A stretch of DNA of 64,000 nucleotides, from the NCBI GenBank assembly GCA_945903465.1, contig CAMDOF010000015.1, positions 18,872 through 82,871 on the forward strand, written 5' to 3'. A program made the position numbers and the translations under genes. The DNA comes from Opitutus sp. GAS368. GTDB taxonomy: Bacteria; Verrucomicrobiota; Verrucomicrobiia; Opitutales; Opitutaceae. Below, piece after piece: positions 25,130-34,500 of the stretch (position 1 is its first letter; each line of letters starts with the position of its first letter). The notes beneath the pieces are model-generated. The model did no database searches, had not been told where the DNA came from, and saw only the letters and a program-made list of their open reading frames with translations.

Positions 25130-25693
25130 TTATTTCATCGCACCAGCGCCGTATTTATCAGGTGAAAATCCGCGTTCTTTGAGAGCTTGCCCGAGGGCCT
25201 TCAAGTCAAGGGCCGCTCCCGGCTTCACCCCAGATCGAACAAACCATCCTTGGTTCATCTCCAAGGCGTAAGCGAGTTCCGCGCTGCGGGAGGCCACCGT
25301 GTTTTCGTCAAACGGATACATCGGATAGACTTCTTCGAGCTTACCGCCACTTCCGAAAAAACCGATATCCAACGCCGTGGGCGTATTTCGCATCCAAAAC
25401 GTCATCGACTGCGGCTTGTCGTAAACAAACAGCATCCCCTCATCCTGGCCCAGATCGCGACGATCCATCAGCCCGCGCTGCATCTCACTTGAGCGCACCG
25501 CCAACTGCATCCGGACGACGCGGTCGCCCACGCGAATCGGGAAAAAATGTCCCGCAGATTTCGGCTCGGCGCTCACCCCTGCCGCCATGCTCGGAAACGC
25601 CTTTTCCCGCGCACAACCCAGGAGGGCGCCCGCTACCAGTGACGTCATTGCGACCACCCCGACGAACCACGAAACCGGATTTGCATTTTTCAC
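25130..25693 (-). CDS. DUF192-family lipoprotein
   Basis: A 187-residue protein with a lipoprotein-type signal (LVAGALLGC, cysteine near residue 27) followed by the DUF192 domain (about 50-170). Family hallmarks are RSSEMQRGLMDRRDLGQDEGMLFVYDKPQSMTFWMRNT and the later YALEMNQGWFVRSGVKPG. DUF192 proteins are small extracytoplasmic or cytoplasmic proteins of unknown function. The start lies only 14 bases from that of the divergent M24 peptidase gene, so each promoter must lie within the other gene. Confidence 0.88.
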   Translation of the reverse strand: MKNANPVSWFVGVVAMTSLVAGALLGCAREKAFPSMAAGVSAEPKSAGHFFPIRVGDRVVRMQLAVRSSEMQRGLMDRRDLGQDEGMLFVYDKPQSMTFWMRNTPTALDIGFFGSGGKLEEVYPMYPFDENTVASRSAELAYALEMNQGWFVRSGVKPGAALDLKALGQALKERGFSPDKYGAGAMK

Positions 25694-25707
25694 AAGCTCG
25701 TTGGCTA

Positions 25708-26886
25708 ATGCCCATTACATACCAACTCAATCTCCGTATTTCTGTGCCAGGAAATTCTCCTTCTCCCCCGCTGCTCTACACCGATACCACACGCAGCCCC
25801 GACGCGTTGTACTTTGGCCAAGTAACTATTCCCGACCCTTTCATCGCTTTTAGTTTAAGGGGGAAAAAATACGCCATCGTCAGCGCCCTCGAATTTGGCC
25901 GAGTCAGGAAAACCTCCGACTTCGATAGCGTGCTACCCCTCGAGGAGTACCTCCGGCGCGCCCGGGTCTTCTGGCCAGAACGCAAGATCGGCCCCGCCGA
26001 GGTCATCGTTCTCGCCGCCCAAGACTACGGCCAAAGGCGTTTCACGGTTCCAGAAGATTTTCCCGCGGCCATTTACCAAAAGCTCACCGGGCTCGGCCTC
26101 GAGTTGGCCATCGCGGACGGTCCTCTCTTCCCTTCCCGCGAAATTAAGACTCCCACCGAAATCGCTGCGATTCGCGAAGGCAATCACTGCAGCGCGCTCG
26201 GCTTCGCCGCGGCCGAACTCATTCTGCGCACCGCCAAAGTTAAGGGCCGCCAACTTCACCACCGGGGCAAAATTCTGACGAGCGAGACCCTTAAGTTTGC
26301 CATTGAGGTCGCCTGCCTCGAGGCCGGCGCCGTCTCCGCCAACACCATCGTCGCCGGCGGAGACCAAGCCTGCGACCCTCATGAACGAGGAACCGGGCCC
26401 CTCCGCGCCCAGGAGCTCATCATCATCGATATATTTCCCCGTGTGACCCGTACCGGCTTCCACGGCGACATGACGAGGACCTTCTTGCGCGGTCGCGCTA
26501 ATGAAGCCCAACGAGGGCTCGTTGACGCCGTTCGCTCCGCTCAAATCGCCGCCACCAAATCGATCCGTGCAGGCGTCAACGGTCGGTTCATTCATAACCT
26601 CGTTGTCCAAGAGTTCCTCCGTCGTGGGTTTGCCACCCGCCACACCCCCAAGGGTTCAACGGGGTTTTTCCACAGCACCGGCCACGGTTTGGGCCTCGCC
26701 GTTCATGAGATGCCCAAAATCAGCGGAGCCGTCGATTGCCTCTTGCCCGAAAACGCCGTTGTCACGGTCGAGCCCGGCCTCTATTATCCGGGTTTAGGCG
26801 GTTGTCGGATAGAAGATGTCGTCCAAGTCACCCCCACCTCATCCCGCCTCCTCTCACGCTATCACTACCAATGGGAGCTCACATGA
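25708..26886 (+). CDS. M24-family metallopeptidase (Xaa-Pro aminopeptidase-like)
   Basis: A 392-residue pita-bread-fold peptidase. An N-terminal creatinase-like domain (about 1-150) precedes the catalytic domain, which has IIIDIFPRVTRTGFHGDMTRTFLRG (two metal aspartates), the histidine in STGHGLGLAVHEMPKISG, and the metal glutamates in VVTVEPGLYYPG and GCRIEDVVQVT. All five metal ligands are present. It probably removes N-terminal residues before proline or acts on dipeptides. The ATG at 25708 is chosen over the open frame upstream. It overlaps rfaE1 by 4 bases and starts an operon running to nadK. Confidence 0.9.
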   Translation: MPITYQLNLRISVPGNSPSPPLLYTDTTRSPDALYFGQVTIPDPFIAFSLRGKKYAIVSALEFGRVRKTSDFDSVLPLEEYLRRARVFWPERKIGPAEVIVLAAQDYGQRRFTVPEDFPAAIYQKLTGLGLELAIADGPLFPSREIKTPTEIAAIREGNHCSALGFAAAELILRTAKVKGRQLHHRGKILTSETLKFAIEVACLEAGAVSANTIVAGGDQACDPHERGTGPLRAQELIIIDIFPRVTRTGFHGDMTRTFLRGRANEAQRGLVDAVRSAQIAATKSIRAGVNGRFIHNLVVQEFLRRGFATRHTPKGSTGFFHSTGHGLGLAVHEMPKISGAVDCLLPENAVVTVEPGLYYPGLGGCRIEDVVQVTPTSSRLLSRYHYQWELT

Positions 26887-27857
26887 AAAACTTCGGTCCA
26901 CTTCTAAAAAAAATCACGCGCCTCCGCATTCTGGTGGTCGGCGATGTTATGCTGGATCACTATATCTGGGGCGACGCCACGCGCATTTCCCCAGAGGCTC
27001 CCGTTCCTGTCGTCGATATCGCCCGCGATTCCTGGACCGCGGGAGGCGCGGCCAACGTCGCCCTGAACATCGCCTCCCTCGGTGCCCGCTGCTCCATCGC
27101 CGGCTTCATCGGCACAGACGAAGCCGGAAAAAAACTCACCGAAATTCTTCACGAGAAAGAAATCAACACTCTGCCTACCCCGGGCGATGCCCCCACGATC
27201 ATCAAGACTCGGGTGCTCGTCCGACACCAACAACTCTGCCGGCTCGATCGCGAGGCGCCTCCTCCCGCCTATCACTTTCCCATCACCCTCGCCAAAGCAC
27301 TTCTCGCCAAAGAAATCGCCGCCTGCGATGCCGTGATTTTTTCTGACTACGCCAAGGGAATTCTGACCGACGAACTCGTCGCCCTCGTCACCCAAATGGC
27401 GCGCGCCGGAGGTAAATTTATCGCCCTCGATCCAAAGCCCAAGCGCCCCCTCGCTTTCCACGGACTCGATCTCATCACCCCCAATAAACGCGAGTCTCTC
27501 CAACTCGCCGGTATCGCTCCAGGCGTCCATCTTCACTTTCCCGCGGCCGAAGTTTGCCAACGCCTGCACGGGCTTTATGCCACCCGGCATCTCGTCGTCA
27601 CGCTCGGAGAAGAGGGTATGTTGCTAAGTTCCGGTGGGAAAATTCACACCACCATCCCAACCGCCGCCCGCGAGGTCTACGATGTTTCCGGCGCCGGCGA
27701 CACCGCTCTCGCCGGTCTCGTACTTGCGCTGACGGCCGGTGCTTCCCTCGAAACCGCTGCCCATTTCGCGAACGCTGCCGCCGGCGTTGTGGTTGCAAAA
27801 ATTGGCACAGCCACCGTGACTCCAGCCGAGCTCACCAACTATCTGAATCACCGCTAG
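26883..27857 (+). CDS. rfaE1: D-glycero-beta-D-manno-heptose-7-phosphate kinase
   Basis: A 324-residue PfkB-type kinase of ADP-heptose synthesis for LPS inner core, matching the first domain of HldE. It has the N-terminal ILVVGDVMLDHYIWGDATRISPEAPVPVVD, the GGAANVALNIASLGA sugar-binding motif, and the PfkB signature DVSGAGDTALAGLVLAL with the catalytic aspartate (about 265). There is no fused nucleotidyltransferase, so the second HldE activity must come from another gene. The ATG at 26883 overlaps the M24 stop. The gmhB homologue follows after 4 bases. Confidence 0.93.
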   Translation: MKNFGPLLKKITRLRILVVGDVMLDHYIWGDATRISPEAPVPVVDIARDSWTAGGAANVALNIASLGARCSIAGFIGTDEAGKKLTEILHEKEINTLPTPGDAPTIIKTRVLVRHQQLCRLDREAPPPAYHFPITLAKALLAKEIAACDAVIFSDYAKGILTDELVALVTQMARAGGKFIALDPKPKRPLAFHGLDLITPNKRESLQLAGIAPGVHLHFPAAEVCQRLHGLYATRHLVVTLGEEGMLLSSGGKIHTTIPTAAREVYDVSGAGDTALAGLVLALTAGASLETAAHFANAAAGVVVAKIGTATVTPAELTNYLNHR

Positions 27858-27861
27858 CATC

Positions 27862-28392
27862 ATGCGCAAAGCCCTTTTCCTTGATCGCGACGGCACGCTC
27901 ATCTTTGACAAACATTACCTATCCGACCCGGCCGGCGTGGAGGTGATTCCTGGCGTCGCGGAGGCACTCCGACAGGCTCGCGCCTTAGGCTATCGCCTGT
28001 TTATCCTGACCAATCAGTCGGGCATCGCCGCGGGGTTACATACCCTCAAAGACGTCCATCGCTGCAACGATCGCATGGACGAACTCCTGGGGCTTCCACA
28101 CCCCATTTTCGACGATATCTGCATCGCGCCAGAGGGCCCCAACGATCCCATCGTCTTTCGAAAACCCTCTCCCCGCTTCATCGTCGAATCAATCGCGCGC
28201 TACGATCTTGACCCCCAAAGCTGCTGGATGGTGGGCGATCGCCAAAGCGATATTGAAGCTGGGCTCAACGCCGCCATCCGCAGCGCTGCCGTGTGCACCG
28301 GTAAACACGATGAAGCCACTTGGCGCGCCCTCGCCTTTCCGTTGGTGCCCATTTTTCCCAGCTTAGTCGAATTTGTCCGGACGCTGTCATGA
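27862..28392 (+). CDS. gmhB: D-glycero-D-manno-heptose 1,7-bisphosphate phosphatase (GmhB-like HAD)
   Basis: A 176-residue HAD-IIIA phosphatase that removes the 7-phosphate in heptose synthesis. Motifs are LFLDRDGTLIFD (nucleophile aspartate, about 7), ILTNQSGIAAG (motif II), the FRKPSPRFIVES lysine (motif III) and MVGDRQSDIEAGLNA (motif IV). The zinc-binding Cys/His cluster of classical GmhB is not conserved; only one cysteine (DDICIAPEG) remains, so this may be a zinc-independent variant. Its place right after rfaE1 supports the pathway call. Confidence 0.88.
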   Translation: MRKALFLDRDGTLIFDKHYLSDPAGVEVIPGVAEALRQARALGYRLFILTNQSGIAAGLHTLKDVHRCNDRMDELLGLPHPIFDDICIAPEGPNDPIVFRKPSPRFIVESIARYDLDPQSCWMVGDRQSDIEAGLNAAIRSAAVCTGKHDEATWRALAFPLVPIFPSLVEFVRTLS

Positions 28393-28521
28393 ACCCGAAC
28401 CTGCGCGTCATCAGCCAGCCGCCACGCCTAAGCAGCCACCCTCGCCTCCGTCCCGTTTTCGAATCGCCCTTCACCCACCCAGCGACGGTCGCGGACCGCA
28501 CCCCCGCCCAGCACTCCTACC

Positions 28522-29349
28522 ATGCCTGAACTCGCCGAGGTCGAATTCTTCCGCAAGCGTTGGCACCTCGCGGCAGACGGCTCCCAGATCGTAGGCATCA
28601 AAACTCACGATCAAAAAAAACTGCTTCGCTCACTGGATTTAGTTTCCTTCCGACAGGCCTTAGTCGGCGCCCACTTTGAATCTTCCCGCGCCGCCGCCAA
28701 GCAGATGGTTTTTAACTTTTCAGGGAACGTCTGGCTCGGCATCCACCTCGGGATGAGCGGCGAGCTCTCGATCGCTCCCACCACGCATACGCCGGGTCCC
28801 CACGATCATCTCGTTCTCGTCACCACTCGCCACTCGCTCGTATTCAAGGACCCGCGCATGTTTGGTCGCATCGACTTTCACGTCGGCCAGTCCGCCCCAC
28901 CTTGGTGGAGTCGCATCGCTCCCGCTATCCGGTCACCTGCCTTTTCAGTTCCCGCGGTCACGGCATTCCTCAAGCGCCGCGCGCGGACCCCGATCAAGGC
29001 GACCCTTCTCATGCAGGAACGTTTCCCGGGCATCGGGAACTGGATGGCGGACGAAATTCTCTGGCGGTCCGCGATTCACCCCGCACGTCTCTCCGGCTCA
29101 CTCACGACAAACGAAGTGCGAACCCTCCATCGCGAGTGCCGCCAACTGTGCCGCATGGCCCTCGCCGCCATCGCTGGTCGCGGCGATCGCCTTCCCGCTA
29201 ACCTCAATATCGGCATTCCCAACACCTGGCTTTTCAACCATCGCTGGCAACGCGGTCAGCGCTGCCCGCTAACCGGCGTCGTCCTAGCCCATGCGACCAT
29301 CGGAGGACGGACCACCTGCTGGTCCCCTGCCCGGCAGAAACTCATATGA
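28522..29349 (+). CDS. Formamidopyrimidine-DNA glycosylase family protein with degenerate zinc finger
   Basis: A 275-residue Fpg/Nei-type base-excision glycosylase. The N-terminal PELAEVE (catalytic Pro2/Glu3), the lysine in [19 protein letters not shown], the H2TH segment with [13 protein letters not shown], and a C-terminal GGRTTCW (phosphate-binding arginine) are present. The zinc finger is broken: the two CxxC pairs read CPLT and CWSP, so each lacks its second cysteine. The fold may keep a zincless finger, as in NEIL1. Substrate choice (8-oxoguanine or oxidised pyrimidines) is open. It overlaps tlyA by 4 bases. Confidence 0.88.
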   Translation: MPELAEVEFFRKRWHLAADGSQIVGIKTHDQKKLLRSLDLVSFRQALVGAHFESSRAAAKQMVFNFSGNVWLGIHLGMSGELSIAPTTHTPGPHDHLVLVTTRHSLVFKDPRMFGRIDFHVGQSAPPWWSRIAPAIRSPAFSVPAVTAFLKRRARTPIKATLLMQERFPGIGNWMADEILWRSAIHPARLSGSLTTNEVRTLHRECRQLCRMALAAIAGRGDRLPANLNIGIPNTWLFNHRWQRGQRCPLTGVVLAHATIGGRTTCWSPARQKLI

Positions 29350-30113
29350 AAAAAATGCGTCTCGACGAGTTACTGGTCGTCCGAGGTCTCGCCGAGACCC
29401 GCGCCCAAGCCAAATCACTCATCATGAGCGGACGTGTCCTCAAAGGAACGGAGCGCCTCGAAAAGCCCGGTAAGGACTTCTCGGTCGATGCCGCGATTAC
29501 GGTTGAACAGCCCCCGCGCTTCGTCAGCCGCGGCGGCGAAAAACTCGCCGCCGCCCTCGAAAAGTTCGCTCTCAATCTGCACTCTGCGCACGTCCTTGAC
29601 GTCGGCGCCTCCACCGGCGGCTTCACCGACTGCGTCCTCCAAGCCGGCGCTGCCGCCGTGGTTTGTGTTGATGTCGGCCGCGCCCAGCTCCACGCCCGGT
29701 TACGCCAAGATCCTCGCGTCACCAATCTCGAAAAAATCAACGCACGCTTTATCCGCGCGGAGGATTTACCGCGAGCCGAGTTCGATTTGATCGTCATGGA
29801 TCTGTCTTTCATTTCACTCAAGTCAGTCCTGCCCGCCATCTGGCCATTACTCCGCCTCGGCGGATCACTCGTCGCCCTGGTAAAACCCCAGTTCGAAGCG
29901 GGTAAAGCCGCGGCCGACAAGGGACGCGGCGTAATTCGCGACGTCGCTGTTCAAGAGGGCGCCCTCACCAGCGTGCGCTCATTCGCTCTCGAAAAACTGC
30001 ACGGTGCTCACGTCACTGGCAGTATCGATTCACCCATTCGCGGAGCCGACGGTAATCGGGAATTCTTGCTGTGCCTCCACAAATCCGTGTTATCGACGCC
30101 ATCCTCTGAATGA
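29346..30113 (+). CDS. tlyA: TlyA-family rRNA (cytidine-2'-O)-methyltransferase
   Basis: A 255-residue protein with an N-terminal S4 RNA-binding domain ([30 protein letters not shown], about 4-35) followed by an FtsJ-like Rossmann domain. The SAM motif is [20 protein letters not shown] (about 79-98), and [17 protein letters not shown] with the later KPQFEAGK supply the K-D-K-E type residues. Family members methylate 2'-hydroxyls in 16S and/or 23S rRNA; the older hemolysin name is a misnomer. It overlaps both neighbours by 4 bases (ATGA), so it is translationally coupled in the operon. Confidence 0.93.
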   Translation: MKKMRLDELLVVRGLAETRAQAKSLIMSGRVLKGTERLEKPGKDFSVDAAITVEQPPRFVSRGGEKLAAALEKFALNLHSAHVLDVGASTGGFTDCVLQAGAAAVVCVDVGRAQLHARLRQDPRVTNLEKINARFIRAEDLPRAEFDLIVMDLSFISLKSVLPAIWPLLRLGGSLVALVKPQFEAGKAAADKGRGVIRDVAVQEGALTSVRSFALEKLHGAHVTGSIDSPIRGADGNREFLLCLHKSVLSTPSSE

Positions 30114-30949
30114 AACCGATCCGCCAGCTCGCCTTCGTGGTCAACGAGAAGAAGGAAGGGGCCCCCGCCCTCGCTCGAGAACTGACGCAAATCGCCCGAG
30201 CAAGCGCCGTCGCCTTAAAGCAGACCACGCGCTTCCCCCTGCCTAAAGGTTATCTCGAGGGCAGCGACGCCTGCTGCGTGATCGGCGGCGATGGCACCCT
30301 ACTCGGAGTCGCGCGCGAATCCGCCCGCTGCCAGGTGCCCATCATCGGCGTCAATCGAGGGAGCCTCGGCTTTCTCACCACTTTCTCCGCCGACGAAGCC
30401 CGCTCCCAATTCAAGTCGCTCCTCCGTGGCGAATTTCAAATTGATCAGCGCGCCATGCTCGAATGCTCCACGGGGCGCGGCCCCAAAGAACTCGCGCTCA
30501 ATGATGTCCTGTTAAAAGATACCGTCAATTCACGCCTCGTCCGCCTCGGAGTTTTCGCAGATGGCGAATTGGTCACCGACTACACCTGCGACGGCCTGAT
30601 CTTCTCCACCCCCACTGGCTCCACCGCCTACAACCTTTCCGCGGGCGGGCCCATTCTTCATCCCAAGGCGGGCGTCATCGCGATGACCCCAATCTGTCCC
30701 CACACGCTGAGCAATCGATCGATCATCTTTCGCGAAAATGTGAAACTAAGGGTCTTCAACCGCTCGGGCGAGTCACGCCTGCTGGTCGCTCTCGATGGTC
30801 AACGAAACTTGAAAGTAAGCGCCCAGTCACCCGTCGAGATCTCGATGTCCACTTGGCGGCTACCACTCGCCCAGCGCGCCGACTACTCCCATTTCGCCGT
30901 CGTCCGCGCCAAGTTAAAATGGAGCGGTGAACTCATCGCGAAGACCTAG
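30110..30949 (+). CDS. nadK: NAD kinase
   Basis: Phosphorylates NAD to NADP. The 279-residue length is typical. Motifs are [16 protein letters not shown] (GGDGT, about 57-68), [13 protein letters not shown], the [10 protein letters not shown] (NE/D) motif and [22 protein letters not shown]. The glycine-rich GGDGT and the PTGSTAY loop bind NAD and polyphosphate/ATP. It is the last gene of the rightward operon that begins with the M24 peptidase. Confidence 0.95.
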   Translation: MKPIRQLAFVVNEKKEGAPALARELTQIARASAVALKQTTRFPLPKGYLEGSDACCVIGGDGTLLGVARESARCQVPIIGVNRGSLGFLTTFSADEARSQFKSLLRGEFQIDQRAMLECSTGRGPKELALNDVLLKDTVNSRLVRLGVFADGELVTDYTCDGLIFSTPTGSTAYNLSAGGPILHPKAGVIAMTPICPHTLSNRSIIFRENVKLRVFNRSGESRLLVALDGQRNLKVSAQSPVEISMSTWRLPLAQRADYSHFAVVRAKLKWSGELIAKT

Positions 30950-31285
30950 CGGCTTCGGGCCTCGCGGCGGACTCCCTCGCAGTCTCGAAAAGCCCGACGG
31001 TGGCCTCGTAGTTTAATTTCGATCCGCACGGAGCGTTGCAGACACGGCAGCGCGTATTCATCAAGACCTCAACCTACTGAGAATCAACGAGGCTTGGGTG
31101 CGGAAATTCTCATCTGGAAAAACTTTTCCCCGCGTCAAAAATTCCCGTGCTTTCAGAGCGTAAAATCGAAGTCCAAGAGTAAATGCGTGGGGAATTTGCG
31201 CATGGGTTGGCTGCCTTCGTGAATACGCGGTGCAGACACGGACGTTTTCAGCAGGTTAACCCGACAGGCTGCCAGCCAACGGGCA
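30950..31285. other. Non-coding gap between nadK and the EF-hand gene
   Basis: No convincing gene is seen in these 336 bases. TGCAGACACGG occurs twice in direct orientation (about 31034 and 31231), and GTTGGCTG (31206-31213) is mirrored by CAGCCAAC (31273-31280). The purpose of these is unknown; no tRNA or known riboswitch is recognisable. Confidence 0.5.
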
Positions 31286-31312
31286 CAAAAAAAGCCCCAG
31301 AAAACTGGGGCT
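31286..31312 (-). terminator. Terminator after the EF-hand gene
   Basis: AGCCCCAG and CTGGGGCT form an 8-bp stem around a 4-base loop. On the minus strand it is followed by seven T residues. It lies 32 bases past the stop codon of the small EF-hand protein gene. Confidence 0.92.
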
Positions 31313-31344
31313 CGCAATCGCTGGATCGGAGTTAACCGATGAGC

Positions 31345-31584
31345 TTACTTCTTGGCTTTTTCGGCCTTGGCCTTCGCAACGTCAGCGTCGCGCACAGCCT
31401 TCTCGCCATCATCGAGCTTTCCGTTGCCGTTCTTGTCGTACTTCTTCAAGTCGGCTTCTTCTTTCTTCTTCTTCTTGGCGGCCTTTTCGGCGTCGTCAGC
31501 AGCTTGCACGGTCGGTACCGCGAAGGTACAAGCGACAGCGAACAGGCTGGCAATTAGGATAAGTTTTGAGGCTAGTTTTTTCAT
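31345..31584 (-). CDS. Small secreted EF-hand protein
   Basis: A 79-residue protein with a signal peptide (MKKLASKLILIASLFAVACTF..VQA, about 1-28). A lysine-rich charged stretch follows, then one canonical calcium-binding loop, DKNGNGKLDDGE (about 52-63), and a Lys/Ala helix. The mature protein is only about 50 residues and highly charged. Single EF-hand exported proteins of this kind are frequent in Verrucomicrobia and Planctomycetes; their roles are unknown. The ATG at 31584 with its clear signal sequence is chosen over a TTG at 31656. It has its own terminator. Confidence 0.8.
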   Translation of the reverse strand: MKKLASKLILIASLFAVACTFAVPTVQAADDAEKAAKKKKKEEADLKKYDKNGNGKLDDGEKAVRDADVAKAKAEKAKK

Positions 31585-31661
31585 GGGCGCGCAACAGTAA
31601 TAAAGCGTTTCCCAAAAGCCAGACCGATCTGAGCGACTCGCTAACTTTTTATCCAAGATGC

Positions 31662-31667
31662 ATTATA
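31662..31667 (-). promoter_or_regulatory. Candidate -10 element for the EF-hand gene
   Basis: A perfect TATAAT on the minus strand sits in an AT-rich island (about 31650-31720) some 80 bases before the start codon. No good -35 hexamer is found at normal spacing, so only the -10 is proposed. Confidence 0.35.
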
Positions 31668-31855
31668 TTTCTCTATTAATATATGAATAACAACAATTTA
31701 CATTATTAAACTGGCCTTCTCCCGTTTCCGCCTGAGGCTAAAGACAACGTGGCCCGCTGAATAACGAGCCCGCTCCTACGGGCGAAAAGGGTTCTTGAGG
31801 CTCAGGCGCCGCCCACCGGCATACCGCTCGGAGCGACGGGCCCTTTACCCTAAAA

Positions 31856-34426
31856 TCAGGGCCGCACGACCAATTGGGTGCGCTGCTCCACCCCAAATCG
31901 ACGCGCGGCAAAGTCCGCCAAATCTGCGAGCGTCACCGCGTCAATTCTCCGATCATAATTTTTCCAGTCATTAATCGGCTGACCCTGGATCGCGTTCAAA
32001 CCGGCCTGCATCGCTCGCGCGGAATTGGTCTGAAAAGCTTGCCGCCGCGCGGCCTTCAAACGCGTCTGGCACCGCAACAATTCCGCCGCCTCAACCCCAC
32101 CTGCCCGCACCCGCGCAATTTCCGCGTTAATTTCCGCCAAAACCTCCGACTCCTTGCCCGGCTGGGTGCCCGCGAGAAAATAAAACATCCCGGCATCTAA
32201 GCCGGAGACTCGCCCAGAGCGGACGAAATAGGCCAAGGCTTTCTCCTCGCGAACCCGCTCGAACAAGCGCGAGGCCATACCACTAAAGAGCTCGTCGGCC
32301 ACCTCGCCCGAATAAAAATCCTCCGCGTTCACGCAGGGACCAGGAAATGCCTGCAACACCACCGCCTGCTCCCTCGGTTGCACTTCCACAAAATCACCCG
32401 TCGCTGCCGGCAACGGCGACCGACCGACCAGAGCAGGCCCACCGGCTAACGTTCCTTTCGGGATACGGGTGAGAAATGCCTTCAATTTCAGCGCTAATTT
32501 CTTGGGATCGAAGTCACCCGCCACCGCTAGAACCACGTTTGAACCTACGCAAAGGCGCCGGTGCAACTGCACCAAATCCCGAGGGGTGACCGCCTTGACC
32601 CCAGCAAGATTGCCCGACGCATCATAGGCGAGCGGATGATCACCAAAAAATTTCGCGCGAAGGCGCTTCCCCGCGAGCGTCACTACGTCGTCATCGTCCT
32701 GCTGCAAACCGGCTATCTGCGCGTCGCGTTCAATCTTCAACGTCGCCGCCTTGAACTTTGGGGTCAGCACCGCTGCCGCCAGTACGGCGAGGGCTCGATC
32801 AGCGTCCGGCGGCAAAACCTCTACCGCCAAGCCGACACTATTATTACCAGAAAAAGGATAAAACGATCCGCCAATTTCCTCAATAAACTGCGCGACGTCC
32901 GCGGACGAACGCGCCCCCGCATCCTTGGTCAGCATCGTCGCCAGCAACCCGGTCGATCCTCGCTTCTTGGGATTCTCAAAGAGCGCGCCTCCTTGCATCA
33001 CAAAGCGGAGATGTAAGTTGGGGAGACGTCGATCGCGTTGGAGTAAGAGGCGCGCCCCGTTCGCCAAGGTCATTTCGCTAAACTCCCCGTCGCTCTTGAC
33101 CGTCGACTTCAACGGTCCATTGGTGGGAACCGCCGCCAACGGATTGAGCGAAACCGAGTTCAGGCGCTCTGAGCCGAGATAGCGCTGCAAGCAGCGACTC
33201 AGCTGCCCTGGCTTGACGGCCGAAATCCGCGCAAAATAACTCCGGCTATAATCGAGATCACCTAGCACCACCTCCGCCACACCCAAGCGCGAAGCCTGAC
33301 CACTCATCGTTTTACGAGAATTGATTTCACCGACGACCAGCTGGCAGATGGCCTTCTTCAATTGGGAGAATCCGAACCCCCCTTTCCCCAAACGCCGCAA
33401 ACAGGCCAAAATCGCCGCCTCGGCGGCGGGCCGCTTTTCTGCTTCACACGTAAAAGAGATACAAAACAGGCCCGTCTTACCCGGATTCCAAGCCGAGGAG
33501 TCAATCGAATGAACGAGGCCGGCGCGCTCGCGCAACTCATCCCAAAGAATAGAACTATCACCACTACCCAACACCATTGCCAACAAATCGAGGACCGCCG
33601 CATCTTCGTGCCCGAGCCCCGGAATAGGCCAAGCCAGCACTCCGCGCGTCAATTCCACACTTTCAAAGCGATGCTCACGACGCGGGGCCAGCTGCACGGG
33701 TTCATCAGAGACCAGAACCGGGGCCAACCTCACCCGTGGTGCCGCCCCAAAATGCTGAGCGACCGCCGCTCGGGTTGCAGCCATATCCACGTCACCCACT
33801 ACGACCACCACCAAGTTATTAGGCACGTAGCGTGAATGGTAATACTCGAGCAAGTCACCCCTCGTCACCGCGGAAAAGACATCCCGGTGCCCAATAATCG
33901 GATGCCGAAACGGATGTTCGCGAAAAGCTAGAGCAAACAATCCATCCCAAAGGCGGTTATCTGGATCGTCTTTGGTCATCGAAATCTCGCGCAGAATCAC
34001 TTCTTTTTCCTTCGCCACTTCGTCTTCTGGCAGCGTGGAATTTAGAACCGCGTCCCCCAGCAAATCAATCGCGACGCCCGTGTGCTCGCTCGGTAGATCA
34101 ATATAATAAACCGTCCGATCAAATGTTGTGTAAGCGTTGATGTAGCCCCCGTGGGCCTGAACCACCGAGCTGATCTCCCGCCCCGCCCGCCGCACGGTTC
34201 CTTTAAAAAGCATATGCTCAAGATAGTGCGACAACCCAGCCCCGAGATGCGCGGCCTCGTGAATGCTGCCCGTCTTCACCCAGACTTGCACCGAGGCCAG
34301 CGCCGCCGAGGTATCCTGTTTGATGATTAACGTAAGCCCGTTGGCAAAAACGCTGCGCTCGACCGGCTCGCCCCAAAATGGATCGAGCAGGCTAAGATCA
34401 GCGGGAGCGGAAAACGATTTGACCAT
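31856..34426 (-). CDS. M16-family (insulinase/pitrilysin) zinc metallopeptidase, two-unit form
   Basis: An 856-residue peptidase with two M16 halves. The N-terminal half has the inverted zinc motif HYLEH (H-x-x-E-H, about 66-70) with the downstream glutamate region ending in EKEVILREISMTKDD. The C-terminal half has the fold (LANGARLLLQRDRRLPNLHLRFVMQGGALFE) but no second active site, as expected for a regulatory half. M16 enzymes degrade peptides within a closed chamber. The ATG at 34426 is preferred, as upstream codons (to 34471) are not conserved-looking. No signal peptide is seen. A Minf_1886-family gene lies 74 bases upstream. Confidence 0.9.
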   Translation of the reverse strand: MVKSFSAPADLSLLDPFWGEPVERSVFANGLTLIIKQDTSAALASVQVWVKTGSIHEAAHLGAGLSHYLEHMLFKGTVRRAGREISSVVQAHGGYINAYTTFDRTVYYIDLPSEHTGVAIDLLGDAVLNSTLPEDEVAKEKEVILREISMTKDDPDNRLWDGLFALAFREHPFRHPIIGHRDVFSAVTRGDLLEYYHSRYVPNNLVVVVVGDVDMAATRAAVAQHFGAAPRVRLAPVLVSDEPVQLAPRREHRFESVELTRGVLAWPIPGLGHEDAAVLDLLAMVLGSGDSSILWDELRERAGLVHSIDSSAWNPGKTGLFCISFTCEAEKRPAAEAAILACLRRLGKGGFGFSQLKKAICQLVVGEINSRKTMSGQASRLGVAEVVLGDLDYSRSYFARISAVKPGQLSRCLQRYLGSERLNSVSLNPLAAVPTNGPLKSTVKSDGEFSEMTLANGARLLLQRDRRLPNLHLRFVMQGGALFENPKKRGSTGLLATMLTKDAGARSSADVAQFIEEIGGSFYPFSGNNSVGLAVEVLPPDADRALAVLAAAVLTPKFKAATLKIERDAQIAGLQQDDDDVVTLAGKRLRAKFFGDHPLAYDASGNLAGVKAVTPRDLVQLHRRLCVGSNVVLAVAGDFDPKKLALKLKAFLTRIPKGTLAGGPALVGRSPLPAATGDFVEVQPREQAVVLQAFPGPCVNAEDFYSGEVADELFSGMASRLFERVREEKALAYFVRSGRVSGLDAGMFYFLAGTQPGKESEVLAEINAEIARVRAGGVEAAELLRCQTRLKAARRQAFQTNSARAMQAGLNAIQGQPINDWKNYDRRIDAVTLADLADFAARRFGVEQRTQLVVRP

Positions 34427-34500
34427 AATCAATTGAGGGCTTCTCCGCCCGGGAACGCCAACAAAACTCAAAACATAAAGTCAACCCATCTGTCCGCTCT

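Noticed and set aside
28389..28529. 46-codon frame overlapping the gmhB stop (ATGA) and the fpg start
   Set aside because: The overlaps suggest coupling, but the product is Pro/Arg-rich with no pattern, and it may be untranslated spacer.
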